The notes beneath the pieces were generated by a model. That model saw nothing but the letters and a program-made list of their open reading frames with translations, did not search any database and was not told the DNA's origin. The position numbers and the translations under genes are program-made. Positions 35,151 to 45,300 of a stretch of 64,000 nt of DNA are shown here, piece by piece. Source of the stretch: Ulva prolifera. Taxonomy: Eukaryota; Chlorophyta; Ulvophyceae; Ulvales; Ulvaceae. The stretch is taken from the NCBI GenBank assembly GCA_023078555.1, contig CM041199.1, positions 1,987,101 through 2,051,100 on the forward strand. Reading direction: 5' to 3'. How positions within the stretch are numbered: position 1 is the stretch's first letter; every line of letters starts with the position of its first letter.

Positions 35151-35718
35151 GGCGAGCCGGGCCCACAGCTACCAGCGGCGAGATCACACATAGGCGCTCG
35201 ATGCGGCTGAAACTACGCAGAAGCAATATTGAGACATATAGTGGTGTTTGTACCAGGTTTGAGACTGTGCGCTGCAAGATGGCACATGCGAGTTTCAGGC
35301 CGAAGTTCGCAAGCTGGCAGGCTAGTGGTTTGGGTGCGATCGGCTGGCAGGCTGCTGGGCCCTGTTAGCGCAAAACCTAACTGCACATGGGGGGCAGGGA
35401 ATACCATGCGGCAAAGTACCATCCGGCCGAAAGTACAATGTTCACGAGGATATATGCTTAGAGCCTCACAGCAACCTGAAACGTATTCTGTGTATTGCAT
35501 GCGTACAGTTCGGTATCAAACTTCGGCTCCTGGCTGTGTGCTCACACGCCAGTACGGGGTGACTTGCAAGGCATGCTGCGAATCGCCAGATATTGCCGAC
35601 GACACTGCCGGAAAGGACTGCTGCAGACACCGGCGTCTCAGCTCGAATCTCAGGCGAGACAAAGCAGTGGCGCAGGGCTCGATGAACGCCCAGTGGTACG
35701 ACATGCCAGCTCCTTTGA
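35151..35718. other. Intergenic, nothing recognised
   Basis: A plus-strand frame runs 35229-35900 but has no recognisable domain and overlaps the start of the next ORF in another frame, so it is not called. Confidence 0.4.
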
Positions 35719-36732
35719 ATGCCTTGCCAAAACAGTATTGCACAGGAGCATGTGCATATGACGAGACAGACGCAGCTGCGTTTGCAGGCACTCGCATCGC
35801 GGGTGACCAGTCAACAAAAAAATGCAGGCGAAAAGGAGGTGCGGAAGTCTCGACGAGTCCGCATAGGAGCAGGAAGCAGCAGTCGTGTCGATATCGCTGA
35901 GGTGTATCGGGAGAAGGACGAATTGACGAAGCTGTTGCTGAGATCAAATCAGGATCGCTTCGAAGAGGTGCGGAGGGCAGAACAGGAGTTGCGGAAGATA
36001 GAACAGGAGAAATATGAGCAGTTGTTGAAGATACAGCAGGAGAGGGAGGAGGAGAAGCGAGCAGCAGTGTTGCTCAAGGCAGAACAGGAGTTGCGGAAGA
36101 CACAACAGCACAGGTATGAGCAGTTGTTGAAGATACAGCAGGAGAGGGAGGAGGAGAAGCGAGCAGCAGTGTTGCTCAAGGCAGAACAGGAGTTGCGGAA
36201 GACACAACAGCACAGGTATGAGCAGTTGTTGAAGATACAGCAGGAGAGGGAGGAGGAGAAGCGAGCAAAGGAGACGGCAATGGTGTCACTGACAGCAGAG
36301 AAGGAGCATCACAGGTTGCGGGAAGGGCATCTTGTGGAGAATTTACAACGTCTCGAAGCCATCGTTGCTTATCATGAAGGACTGCTGACAAGCCGCGAGC
36401 TTATGGAATGTGTTGAGCAAAGCACCAGAGCACTTCTTCCAGCGCCGAAAAGGCAGAATACTGCACGGTATGATTTGTGGCAGGTGCACTTACCCGGTGA
36501 ATCGAGAGATAAAGTAGGTCAGTGTGTGCCAGAAGGCATGAAACTGGGCAAATGTGCCAGTTTGTTGTATGAAAAACTGAGTGTTCGTGTTCACGCTCCT
36601 GTCAGAACGAGTTTGAACAAGTTTATAGTTCCGTACAACGCCGGATTGCCCGAGTGGGGGGCTTGCATTTTGCGAGCTCTTGCCAAAGACCGCTTCGGAT
36701 CCGCTGTCGAGGTTGCTGAAAGTCTGGAATGA
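35719..36732 (+). CDS. Coiled-coil protein with 34-residue tandem repeats
   Basis: A 337-codon open frame runs from ATG 35719. Residues about 85-195 are a strongly charged helix built of nearly three 34-residue repeats (AEQELRK, YEQLLKIQQEREEEKRA). The last two units are almost identical at DNA level, so they expanded recently. A helical stretch continues (LVENLQRLEAIVAYHEGLL). The C-terminal ~95 residues look globular (ARYDLWQVHLPG, KCASLLYEKLSVRVHAPVR, LPEWGACILRALAKDRFGS) and belong to no family I can name. Long coiled coil followed by a small C-terminal domain is an arrangement also seen in proteins of large DNA viruses of algae, but nothing here proves such an origin. It may be the last exon of a longer gene. 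Confidence 0.55.
   Translation: MPCQNSIAQEHVHMTRQTQLRLQALASRVTSQQKNAGEKEVRKSRRVRIGAGSSSRVDIAEVYREKDELTKLLLRSNQDRFEEVRRAEQELRKIEQEKYEQLLKIQQEREEEKRAAVLLKAEQELRKTQQHRYEQLLKIQQEREEEKRAAVLLKAEQELRKTQQHRYEQLLKIQQEREEEKRAKETAMVSLTAEKEHHRLREGHLVENLQRLEAIVAYHEGLLTSRELMECVEQSTRALLPAPKRQNTARYDLWQVHLPGESRDKVGQCVPEGMKLGKCASLLYEKLSVRVHAPVRTSLNKFIVPYNAGLPEWGACILRALAKDRFGSAVEVAESLE
35972..36273 (+). repeat. In-frame 102-bp tandem repeat, about three units
   Basis: Units begin GCAGAACAGGAGTTGCGGAAG and contain TATGAGCAGTTGTTGAAGAT and CAGGAGAGGGAGGAGGAGAAG. The second and third units are nearly identical, and the first differs at several codons. Unit length is a multiple of three, so copy number can change without breaking the frame. 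Confidence 0.9.
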
Positions 36733-38060
36733 AGGCGGGAAGCGGCCATGTCAATGTTGCTTCCCATGTCAATGCACAAGCAGAGAAGTCCCCAAGTGGG
36801 CTGCACCATGGATGTGGGTTGTGCAGCACTGTTATCCGCAACGGATGATTGGTCTGTAAGATGAAATGAGTGTGAGCTGCTTGGCTCGATGGTCGACTGT
36901 CCGTGATTGCATTGTATTCCTGCATTGCCAACAACAACTCCCAGTTCCAACCATGTCGCGACTTGGTTGGACAGGAAGTTTGCCGGCACAGCTACATACG
37001 CGAGATGCACCTGTGATATACGTCATGCATATGTTGCGTAGCTACCTCGCGCAGTGCAAAGCAGCGTGTCGCCTGACCGTGCCTTGCAGGTCGCACCCGG
37101 GCCTTTCTTCACTGTAACGATGCAAAACAAAAGGATGAGCTGCGACAGATCGCTGTGGTGGTGACAGGGGCAGACGAACAGCGGCTCGCTGCACAAGAAA
37201 CAAACCAGCAAGAAAGCGCTGGCAACGTTATGAGCACAGAACACACAAGTAGCTAGCAGCCTGCACAGTGCTGGGCTGATTTGCTGTACAGGCACGCTGT
37301 ATTCTTATTGCTACAAGAGTTGACGGCTGTCAACCGCTCAGATAGGATCGCACCCGCCCGCCGCCCAGGCGATCACTGACATCGGTGGCACCAGCCGAGA
37401 ATGGGGTTCATGTACCCGCGGTTGCAAGTACAGCAGGAAGCACGGCTTCGTCGTCACTGGAGGTTTCGAGGTCTGGACAGTAAGCAGCGGCAGCGGCGTG
37501 GACGCCAGGGGCGCTGGCAACAGCAGTGAGCACAGCAGAGGCGCGGGCGTCAGATGATCCAGGCATTCACACAGAGGACAGTAGCGCGGGTTGCCGTGAT
37601 GTTGTATTACATGGTCTGCGATGGGTGGCGAGCTTGTTCACAGCTGCGGCGCCGCCGGGCATCATACTGTCTCTACCCGCCCGCCGCCCGGGCAGTAAAA
37701 GGGCAGGTGTGAGCGTCGGACCGTGTAGACCCTGCTGGCAGCAGGCTCATGCTTACGTTTCTAGCACATCTCCTCGTGAACAAGCCGTCACAGTGCCGGC
37801 GCAGTGCAGTAACAATGAACGCCGCAACGCTGCCAGTAGTAGCTTCATGCATCAACTAGTTGTGTTGGTGGTGATGTTGTGGCCGTGTAGCAACACGCAA
37901 GCAAACGCTCCCGCGGCCACAGCCTACGGGACGGTGTGGTACATGCACAGCACGGTATAGGCAGGCGTTGCCTTGGTGCCTTGGTGCGTATCCCGGCTCT
38001 GGCGGGGACTGCCTCAGCAACGGCCAGCCCTGCCCGCGGGCGCCCATCGCAGCCCGAAGC
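36733..38060. other. Intergenic, nothing recognised
   Basis: Short open frames only. CCCGCCCGCCGCCCAGG-type sequence occurs near 37352 and again near 37677, suggesting a local duplication. No gene is supported. Confidence 0.4.
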
Positions 38061-38850
38061 CGGGGCGCCGTGACCACCACGCATGAAGCGGCGCGCAGCG
38101 AATGTGGTGCCACGCGAGGTCATGCCATGGGCGCCGCTTGCACGTGCACAGGGTCGAGCCCTCCTATGCCTGGCGCGCGGTGAATTCGAACGCGGTCAGC
38201 CTCCCCGCCCTCGCCATGCCGGCCCTTGCAATTACGCGCATAGCGCGGGCCGCCCTCGCCCTCGGCTGCGAAATTATCGATGAGGTGTGCGTTGCAATCT
38301 CAGTGCCTTTCACACCAGTCGCTCGAGAGTGTGTGGTTGGTATTGCCGTGCCGGGTGTCCCAGTGGTCAGTGCATGGGATCTGCTGTCATCATGCATATG
38401 CAACACGTTCACGAACATGTGCCTGTGTAGCCCCGGCTGAAGCCGCAGCCGGAGCACGAGCCCGCTCATCTGGCTGGGCGCAGCCATGCATGATCATATT
38501 CGCGTGTGCGTGCCATATGCCATGCATGTGGCCGTAGAGGAGGGATGCAATGTAACAAATTAGGTGTGTGTTGTGAGGTGTGCATAGCTCTCGCTGCGCA
38601 GTTGCAATGTGTGCTTTGCCTAGCTTAGACCTAGCTTTTGACGGAATTCATGACATGCAGTGACATGCACACCGAGGTGGCTGCGGGTGGCATTGATGTA
38701 GAGACAGATCCTCGGACTGCGAGCTTGGTGCCGAGGCCGCCTTCGTCGAGCCCTGCCGACCGCTCGCCCCCTGCGCCACACGCTTTGATGTCTCCCCCTG
38801 GACGTCGCTCGGGGCCACTATGACGCTGCAGCTATGGCTGGCTGGTTTCG
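38060..38850 (+). pseudogene. Worn relic of the POLE 3' end (copy C)
   Basis: Bases about 38165-38340 align with the copy A exon at 29380-29530 (TGCCTGGCGC, CCGGC.CTTGC, CGCCCTCGCCCTCG, GCTCGAG.GTGTG). Bases about 38425-38545 match the intron at 29880-30000 (GCTCATCTGGCTGG, GCAGCCATGC, GTCG/CATGTGGCCG). Bases 38728-38830 match the start of the CysA exon (GAGGCCGCCTTCGT, CCCTGCCG.CCGCTCG, GATGTC.CCC). All frames are broken, the metal-binding cysteines are lost, and the match ends near 38850. This is an old decayed copy on the same strand as copies A and B. Confidence 0.6.
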
Positions 38851-38975
38851 GCTGAGGTCTTGCACCGCCGGGAGGGCATGACGACGTCAGCCTGCTCTGC
38901 AGGAACAGGTCCAGCACGGCTATTCTGGGGAGCGAGGAAGCGCTTGTCAAGAGCGTCCCCTGGCCGGTCCAGCGG

Positions 38976-39140
38976 ATGGGGCCCATCGGCATCATGCTCA
39001 CGCGCAGCTCGATGAGTGGCATGGCGGCAAAGCAGCCGAACCCGTACGACGAAGACAGACTCAATGCTGCCATCAGCCGCGTCCGATCTGCCATTCAGGG
39101 CAGTAGCAAAGGGTACCTGCTCGGCACCTTCTCGTACACG
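38976..39140 (+). other. Possible isolated coding exon of unknown identity
   Basis: The frame MGPIGIMLTRSSMSGMAAKQ, then NPYDEDRLNAAISRVRSAIQ and SKGYLLGTFSYTG, has coding-like composition and ends at a possible GTGAGC donor near 39141. I recognise no family and cannot join it to other exons. Confidence 0.3.
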
Positions 39141-39249
39141 GGTGAGCCTTTCAAACCCTCTGCCAACATATCAGGAGTAAAAATTGCACCAGGTCAAGCT
39201 GGTGTCTTCCTGGAAGGCTCTTCCGCCTCACATGTGTGTGCCGACCATT

Positions 39250-39420
39250 GTTGGGTCATCGGGTTTGATCACATAGAACAATTCCGAATATTCAGACCTA
39301 ATTTCGGGGTGGCGGTCCTGGGGATGTGTGGCAGTCCAGTGAAGTCCAGTGAAGTCCAGTGATAAGACCGCTCTACCACTGGACTGCCACAGGATGCTGC
39401 AAAGCGACCCAACACCGATG
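39250..39420. repeat. Dispersed repeat matching 1872-1970, with tRNA-A-box hairpin
   Basis: GGGTCATCGGG, CACATAGAACAATTCCGAATAT and AGCGACCCAAC are shared with 1872-1970. Bases 39334-39402 form a long hairpin: GGCAGTCCAGTG pairs with CACTGGACTGCC. The 10-base unit AGTCCAGTGA is repeated three times in one arm. The minus strand reads CAGTGGTAGAGCGGTC, like a tRNA D-arm. Confidence 0.65.
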
Positions 39421-39834
39421 CAGGCATATGCATCGCGATAGTCTGTCAGTTGCTGCGGCCTCTTCCAGATGACCGGCTCGAGCTCCCCAGCGCCCTCGTG
39501 GCCGCTGCGTGCCCCGCAAGAGGATGCTGCCGGCTGCTGCGTAGATGTCATTGAGTGGCGAGACAAGAGTGTTGCGCAGCACAGGCACAACGGACCCTGT
39601 AGCTGGACTGCTGTCTGATGCCATGCATGCTGTGTCATGCACGTGCGTGGACTAAAGGGCTTCACCGTTCAGTAGAGGCGTACAGGACACGGGATGGCAA
39701 GAGGCTTCAGTCACTGACCGGGACAGTCTAGGAATGTCACGTCTGAAGCTCTGCACCCGTCAGGGATTGAACAGAAGACCGCGGGTTTGGCAGGTGCTTC
39801 ACAACAGGATTGAAGCACAGGCAGCTGCTCCACA

Positions 39835-40110
39835 GAGACGCCTGTTGTCTTGACACCACGTCCCGGGCACAGCTCGGAGCTGTGCTGAGACCGTTGGGGA
39901 GCACCGGGTATAGCTGGTGCATAATATCCGAATTCATGTGCATGTTTTTTGCCTTTGGGAAAGGTCCACATGTGGCTTTTGTGCTTTTCAGCTGTCTGTT
40001 TAACTGACTTCTATTTTGTAAACTATGATCGCCCACGGTTTGTAGCATTGGGGAGTCCCAATGGTGATGTGTCTGCTTCCGAGCAGAGCTCGTCAATGGT
40101 CGATGGTCGA
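39835..40110 (+). repeat. Dispersed repeat B, copy 2
   Basis: This is the counterpart of 25815-26090 (GGGCACAGCTCGGAGCTGTG, CCACATGTGGCTTTTGTGCT). It is followed by a repeat C copy in the opposite orientation from the arrangement at 26 kb. Confidence 0.75.
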
Positions 40111-40293
40111 TCGGGGCTGAGAACACATCAATTTACTGTTCAGTACATCGAGATGACAGGCAACCATGCAGTGTTGAATCAATGAACAGTGAAGGATAGG
40201 CATTGCTCTGAGTTGTAAGCATAGCTGTAAGCATGCAAGGAGAAGCAGAGGTGACGTTGCGGAGCAGATGTGAAAGGGAGTTGATGAACATGG

Positions 40294-40565
40294 TGCAAGA
40301 TATTCAAGCTTTCAAGATAATTATCTTACTTAAGTAAGATTTGAGTACAAGCCAAGAAGGACCAGGTCAAACAATTGATTTTATCAGATCGAGCAAGACT
40401 GGCGTTCTCATAGGTATCGTAGGGCATTGTATTGGCACTTAAGACTGCGACAACTCGCATGATGACAGTTAGTTCAGCTCACTCCCCATGACCAAAACTC
40501 ATAAGCATATGGTGACCAGGCCACTGACATGCCTGGCTGCCTTGGAACCGTTCTGGTTCAGAGCG
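40294..40565 (-). repeat. Dispersed repeat C, copy 2 (reverse)
   Basis: The reverse complement reads CTGAACCAGAACGGTTCCAA, GAGCTGAACTAACTGTCATC, AATGCCCTA and GAACGCCAGTCTTGCTCGAT, then a TATCTTG-rich tail, collinear with 26484-26773. Confidence 0.75.
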
Positions 40566-41335
40566 TCTGTGAGATGATGATAAAACCACAGACAGCACTG
40601 ATGGGTTCCATTCACAGTTCCTGTGTTAGTGACACCCGATCGAAACTGTTGGCGACATATCTGCAGACATATCATGAGCGTTACATTATCCGGAGTGTGC
40701 CCCGCATGCCCACAAAATGCGCGGGGCCATGTTATGATCATGTGGGACTCAATGAAGTGCAGCCTGCGGCTGATGAAAAGCAGTTAGTCTACATTAGGAT
40801 ACACCCTGACATTCAAATCTAGGCTCGCCCAGCACAACACTCCGCAAAAACTCTCTTATCACATCAAGCCAACGTATGCGCACTATACATGCCAACGCCT
40901 TCCACACCTGTGACACACACGTTATCGTATGATGATGAGAGAGGACGATGTCACTTCCCTCTACCGGGCTGGTGACAGGGCCACATGTTTTGCCCCCCCC
41001 CCCCCCCCCCCCCACTTCTTCTGCCCCACAGTCAACAGCATGATCCGTCAGTGCTAGCATGACTTGGCCCCAGCATCCGTCAGTTCAAGTACGACTATGA
41101 TGTCCATCGTCCGTCAGTGTAAGCATGACTATGCTATATAGCGACACGCTGCATCGAACTGTGTATGCCTCATGCCAATGCCTCTCAGTCCGAGGCAACC
41201 AGGCTACTAATGCTGTGTTTGCATGACCGCCTCATATCCACACAGGACATTGGAGACGTTGGCGATGGAGGGTATGGTCCTCCTCCATCCGCATGCATGG
41301 ACCCTCTCTGTTGCACTCTGTAGGCAATCGTGCGT
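40566..41335. other. Intergenic, poly-C tract
   Basis: A C run of nearly 30 bases lies at about 40984-41012. GATCCGTCAGT-type sequence recurs with TAGCATGACT (about 41042-41132). No gene was seen. Confidence 0.5.
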
Positions 41336-41648
41336 CTAGGCCTTGTAGGGGATTGAGACGCCTGGAGCATCATCCTTGAGGTATTGCCGCGCCTGGCTCG
41401 CAATGATGATTTCTGGAACTCTTCGCCGTCGATGTTCTCCTTCTCTAGCAGAACCGCCGCGACATCGTGCAGCACCGCAATATTGCTCTCCACGAGGTCC
41501 TTCGCGCGCCGGCGGCGGTACGCCCGCTCCAGCAGATCCTTCACCTGTAGACACACACCCCGCAGTGAGAGTGAAGCGACGTGCGATTCAGGCATCGTCG
41601 CAGTGCAGTGGCTACAGGCACCATAGGTGCCTGTGCCTAGGAGAGCAG

Positions 41649-41918
41649 TGTCATGATCTTACAAAGGCCCTGAACCAGGATGGTTCCAAGGCAGCTAGGC
41701 ATGTGAGTGGCCTAGACAACACAAGCTTATGAGTTCAAGTAATAGGGAGTAAGCTGAACTAACTGTCACCATGCGAATTGATGCAGTCTTAAGTGCTAAT
41801 ACAATGCCCTAAAGTACCTATGAGAACGCCAGTCTTGCTTGATCTTGACTTGGTACTGCTTGACTTGAACTTGAATCTTGTATCTTGATATCTTTATTAC
41901 TTTAAATGCACCATCTTA
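41649..41918 (+). repeat. Dispersed repeat C, copy 3
   Basis: GGCCCTGAACCAGGATGG, GTAAGCTGAACTAACTGTCA, AATGCCCTAAAGTACC and GAACGCCAGTCTTGCTTGAT, then CTTGTATCTTGATATCTT. Its first 20 bases (TGTCATGATCTTACAAAGGC) recur exactly at 42310-42329, between the Ty3 pol stop and 3' LTR. Confidence 0.75.
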
Positions 41919-42083
41919 CACTCCCTTTCAACACCGCTCCGCACCGACGCCTTTGCTTCTCCTTACATGCTCATAACACAGAGCACTGCCTATTCTTCAC
42001 TGTCAGCTCGGCACGTCACAACATAGAGGCCGTTCATCCCGATGTAATTGATAGTATTTTAATTTCGTTCTCAGCCCCAATCG

Positions 42084-42305
42084 GCCGAGCTTCCTCAAGG
42101 ATGAGAAGGCTTATGAGCACTGCAACTGCATCAAGCAGTGCAGAGACAAGCGTGCATCAGAGCTGATGGCACGGCTGAGCGCACAGTCGCGCATGCATGC
42201 ATGTGCAGACGGATGCACGCAGCGTGAGTGCATTTGCGCGCAGCTGCGCTGGCTCGAGCAATGCTAGCAACGAGCATGGCTCAGTTACATAGCTAGGCCA
42301 CGACA
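42084..42305 (-). repeat. Ty3 element 3' LTR candidate (222 bp)
   Basis: This is identical in length to 58253-58474 and differs at one base (42115-42120 region). On the element strand it begins TGTCGTGGCCTAGC. It lies 44 bases beyond the pol stop. Its far end does not finish with CA, and no target duplication is visible, so the exact borders are uncertain. Confidence 0.7.
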
Positions 42306-42349
42306 TTCATGTCATGATCTTACAAAGGCGCCGATGGGGCCAGCGTGCG

Positions 42350-45300
42350 CTAGCTCGTGAGCTGCGCCGCCGCGTGATCGGGCGGTGGCCGCATCGACAT
42401 GCCTGCGGCGTGCAAGAGCTTCTCTAACACGTCCGTCACAGTCGTGCATCGGGCCACACGTTCTAAGTGTATTGGAAAGTGGCGCACTTCCTGACCTGGC
42501 ACTTGGCGCGTTGTACGCAGGAAAGCCTGATTTTCAGATATGCTTTCGACAACAAATGGGCCTGTGACCGCATTTTTCTTGCCCAGTCCGCGTTCTAGGA
42601 CATAAGCAAGGTCTCCAGCTTGCAATTTCCTCCCCCTCCTAGGCTTGCGAATGGCCAGAAGGTGGGCTTGCCTGTCAGCATTACGTTGCTGCGAACGGAG
42701 GATGCAATCGTATACGCGCGCAGCCACACGCTCTGCGCGGGCGTCGCGCGCACGCACATAATCGTCCTCGGGCATGGCAGAAATCTCGACGGCTGCCATG
42801 CGGGGGTGCGCATCGCGCGCGCCCACTGGAGGTGGCAGCCGGAGGCGGTGTGCCATCACCAACTCATTCGGCGCATAACCGGTCACAGTATGCCGGCGTT
42901 GCATGTATTCCATGCGTGTCTGCGGAAGCAGCGCGGGCCAATCATGGATGGCACCGGCAACTTTTGCCGCCAACATGGTCTTCATTGTGCGCACGAGTCG
43001 CTCGACGGCGCCGTTGGACTGGGGATGGTACGCAGATGTCTGGACGTGGTCAATGCCAAACCGTTCTAGCTGGTGCCGGAAGGCTCCAGCAAACTCTGTC
43101 CCGTTATCTGTGGTCACCCATTCCGGGATGCCGTAGCGCATGAACCAGAAGTCATGCACGGCACGAGCGACTGTGTCGGCACTCTTGTCTCGCAGCGGTG
43201 CGAATTCCGCTGCCTTTGTGAAATAATCCACCATTAGGCACACATACCATTGGCCGGTCTGTGCCGTGGACAAGGTGGCTTTGGTGCGCCCTGCCTTGCC
43301 ACGCACTGGCGCCGCTTTCACCTCACGGAGGGGAAACGGGCCAGCCAGGTCAATGTGCACATGGCAGAACGGCTTGCTCATGCGGGGAAGCTGCACATCT
43401 GCCACATGTTGCAATTCCAACCGCTTGACTTGGCAAGCATGGCACTGTTCAACATAAGCTGCCACATCTAGCTTGATGCCTTGCCAATGGTAGTGCTGAT
43501 GCAGCACGGCCAGTGTTTGGCTCACGCCGGCATGTCCCATGCGATCATGATACGCTCCAATCAGCCCCCAGCGGAATTCCACAGGGGGCACCGCTAGCCA
43601 CAAACGGTCGCCTGTGCGCAATTGCGTATGCTCGAGCAGCCATTCTGGGCGAGTCGGATGCAATCGCAAGGTGGCAGCCTTCTTACGGACTTTGCGTTTC
43701 AGCGCTTTGGGCATATTGGGGTGGAACACTGCTTCCGCCGCAGCACGCGCGTGCTGCGACGCTGCTTCCGTGTCGCGGTCACCGCTTGATGCATGGCAGT
43801 TCAAGGACTGGACCACTGCCCGCTCCTGACGCTCAACATACGCACGTACCAAATCCGTTAGATCTGGGTGGTGCGGATCTCCACGCCGCGCAAACAAGAT
43901 CGGTTCGCTGCGGCGGAGTTCGTCGATGTTGGAATACGCTTCATCGCATTGATGGCAGTGCCACGCTCCATCGGGTACCACAGACCGTCGGGGGTGCATA
44001 CACTGCAGGTGGTATGGCCGGTTGCAGGTATCGCATAACACCATGTGAGCGTAACCCTCTGCAGCACCGCAAATGGTGCAGGGTTGCTTGTTCTTTGCTT
44101 GCGTGTCGCCCGATGACCACAGCTCTTGCAGGCTATGCATGCACCATGACTGGGGATCGAACACATCATGGCCCTCGTCTTCAATATCAAGAACGCGGCC
44201 CTCGGTAGCAAAGGCCAGGTGACCAGCAACTGCGGTCACGCTGCCCGCTTCCATGTGGGAGTAGTGTCTCGACAGGTGGTCGGCCACAACATTCTGATCT
44301 CCCGGCAGGTACTCAACTTCATAGTCGAATTCTTGCAGGCGCATCGCCCATCGCGAAAGCTTAGAATTTTCGAAGCGAGCCGTGGACAACCATTTCAAGG
44401 CCGCGTGGTCAGTGCGAACACGAAATTTGTAGCCGTGTAAATACGGTCTGAATTTTCTGGTGGCCCATACAAGGGCCAGGCACTCTCCTTCCGTGGGAGC
44501 ATAATGGCTCTCAGCTTGGTTCAGAGATCTGCTAGAGTATGCTATGACATACTCTTTCTCTGCAGAGTCCGGATCTGCAGGATCTTCTGGCTGGATCTGG
44601 CTCAAAACCGCACCAACGGCTAGTTTGGACCAGTCTGTGGTGAGAATGAACGGTCGTTCTGGGTCTGGCATGCGCAAGCACGCCGGAGACACGAGGTCTG
44701 CCTTTAGCTGCTCAAAGGCGCGCTGGCATTCCTCAGACCAGATGAACTGCACGTTCTTCTTCAGCAGCGCCCTCAAAGGTGCTGACTTGTCCGCATACGC
44801 TTGTATGTGCTCGTGGAAATATCCAGTGGCACCCAAGAAGCTGCGAACGTCCGCAACATTTCGAGGCACCGGCAGCTTGTTCACCGCAGCCACTTTGTCA
44901 GGATCTGGCGCAATGCCGGCCTCACTGACAATAGAGCCCAGTACTCTGCACTCTGCAGCTGCCCAGACGCATTTGGCATATTTAACCTTCAGACCTGACT
45001 TGCGCAGTCTCTCAAACACCCTGGCAAGAATGCTGAGGTGCTCCTGCCATGTCTTGGAGAAGAGTGTGATGTCGTCTATGTAGACTGACACGCCTTTGAT
45101 ATCTCTCAGCACATGTGCCATGAGACGTTGGAAGGCAGCAGGCGAGTTGGAGAGACCCATAGGAGCCTTCGTCCAGACATAAACTTCTCCATCGGGGCCC
45201 GTAAAGGCCGTTTTGTGTTGATCCTGTTCGACCACTGGAAGGGCCCAGAATCCCCAGGTCAAATCTAGGGCTGTGAAGTATTTACAGCCGGACATGGATT

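Noticed and set aside
35229..35900. Plus-strand 223-codon ORF
   Set aside because: It overlaps the start of the coiled-coil ORF in another frame and shows no recognisable sequence.
41336..41595. Standalone small gene on the minus strand
   Set aside because: It is the last FtsH exon; its acceptor and phase match the exon ending at 58665.
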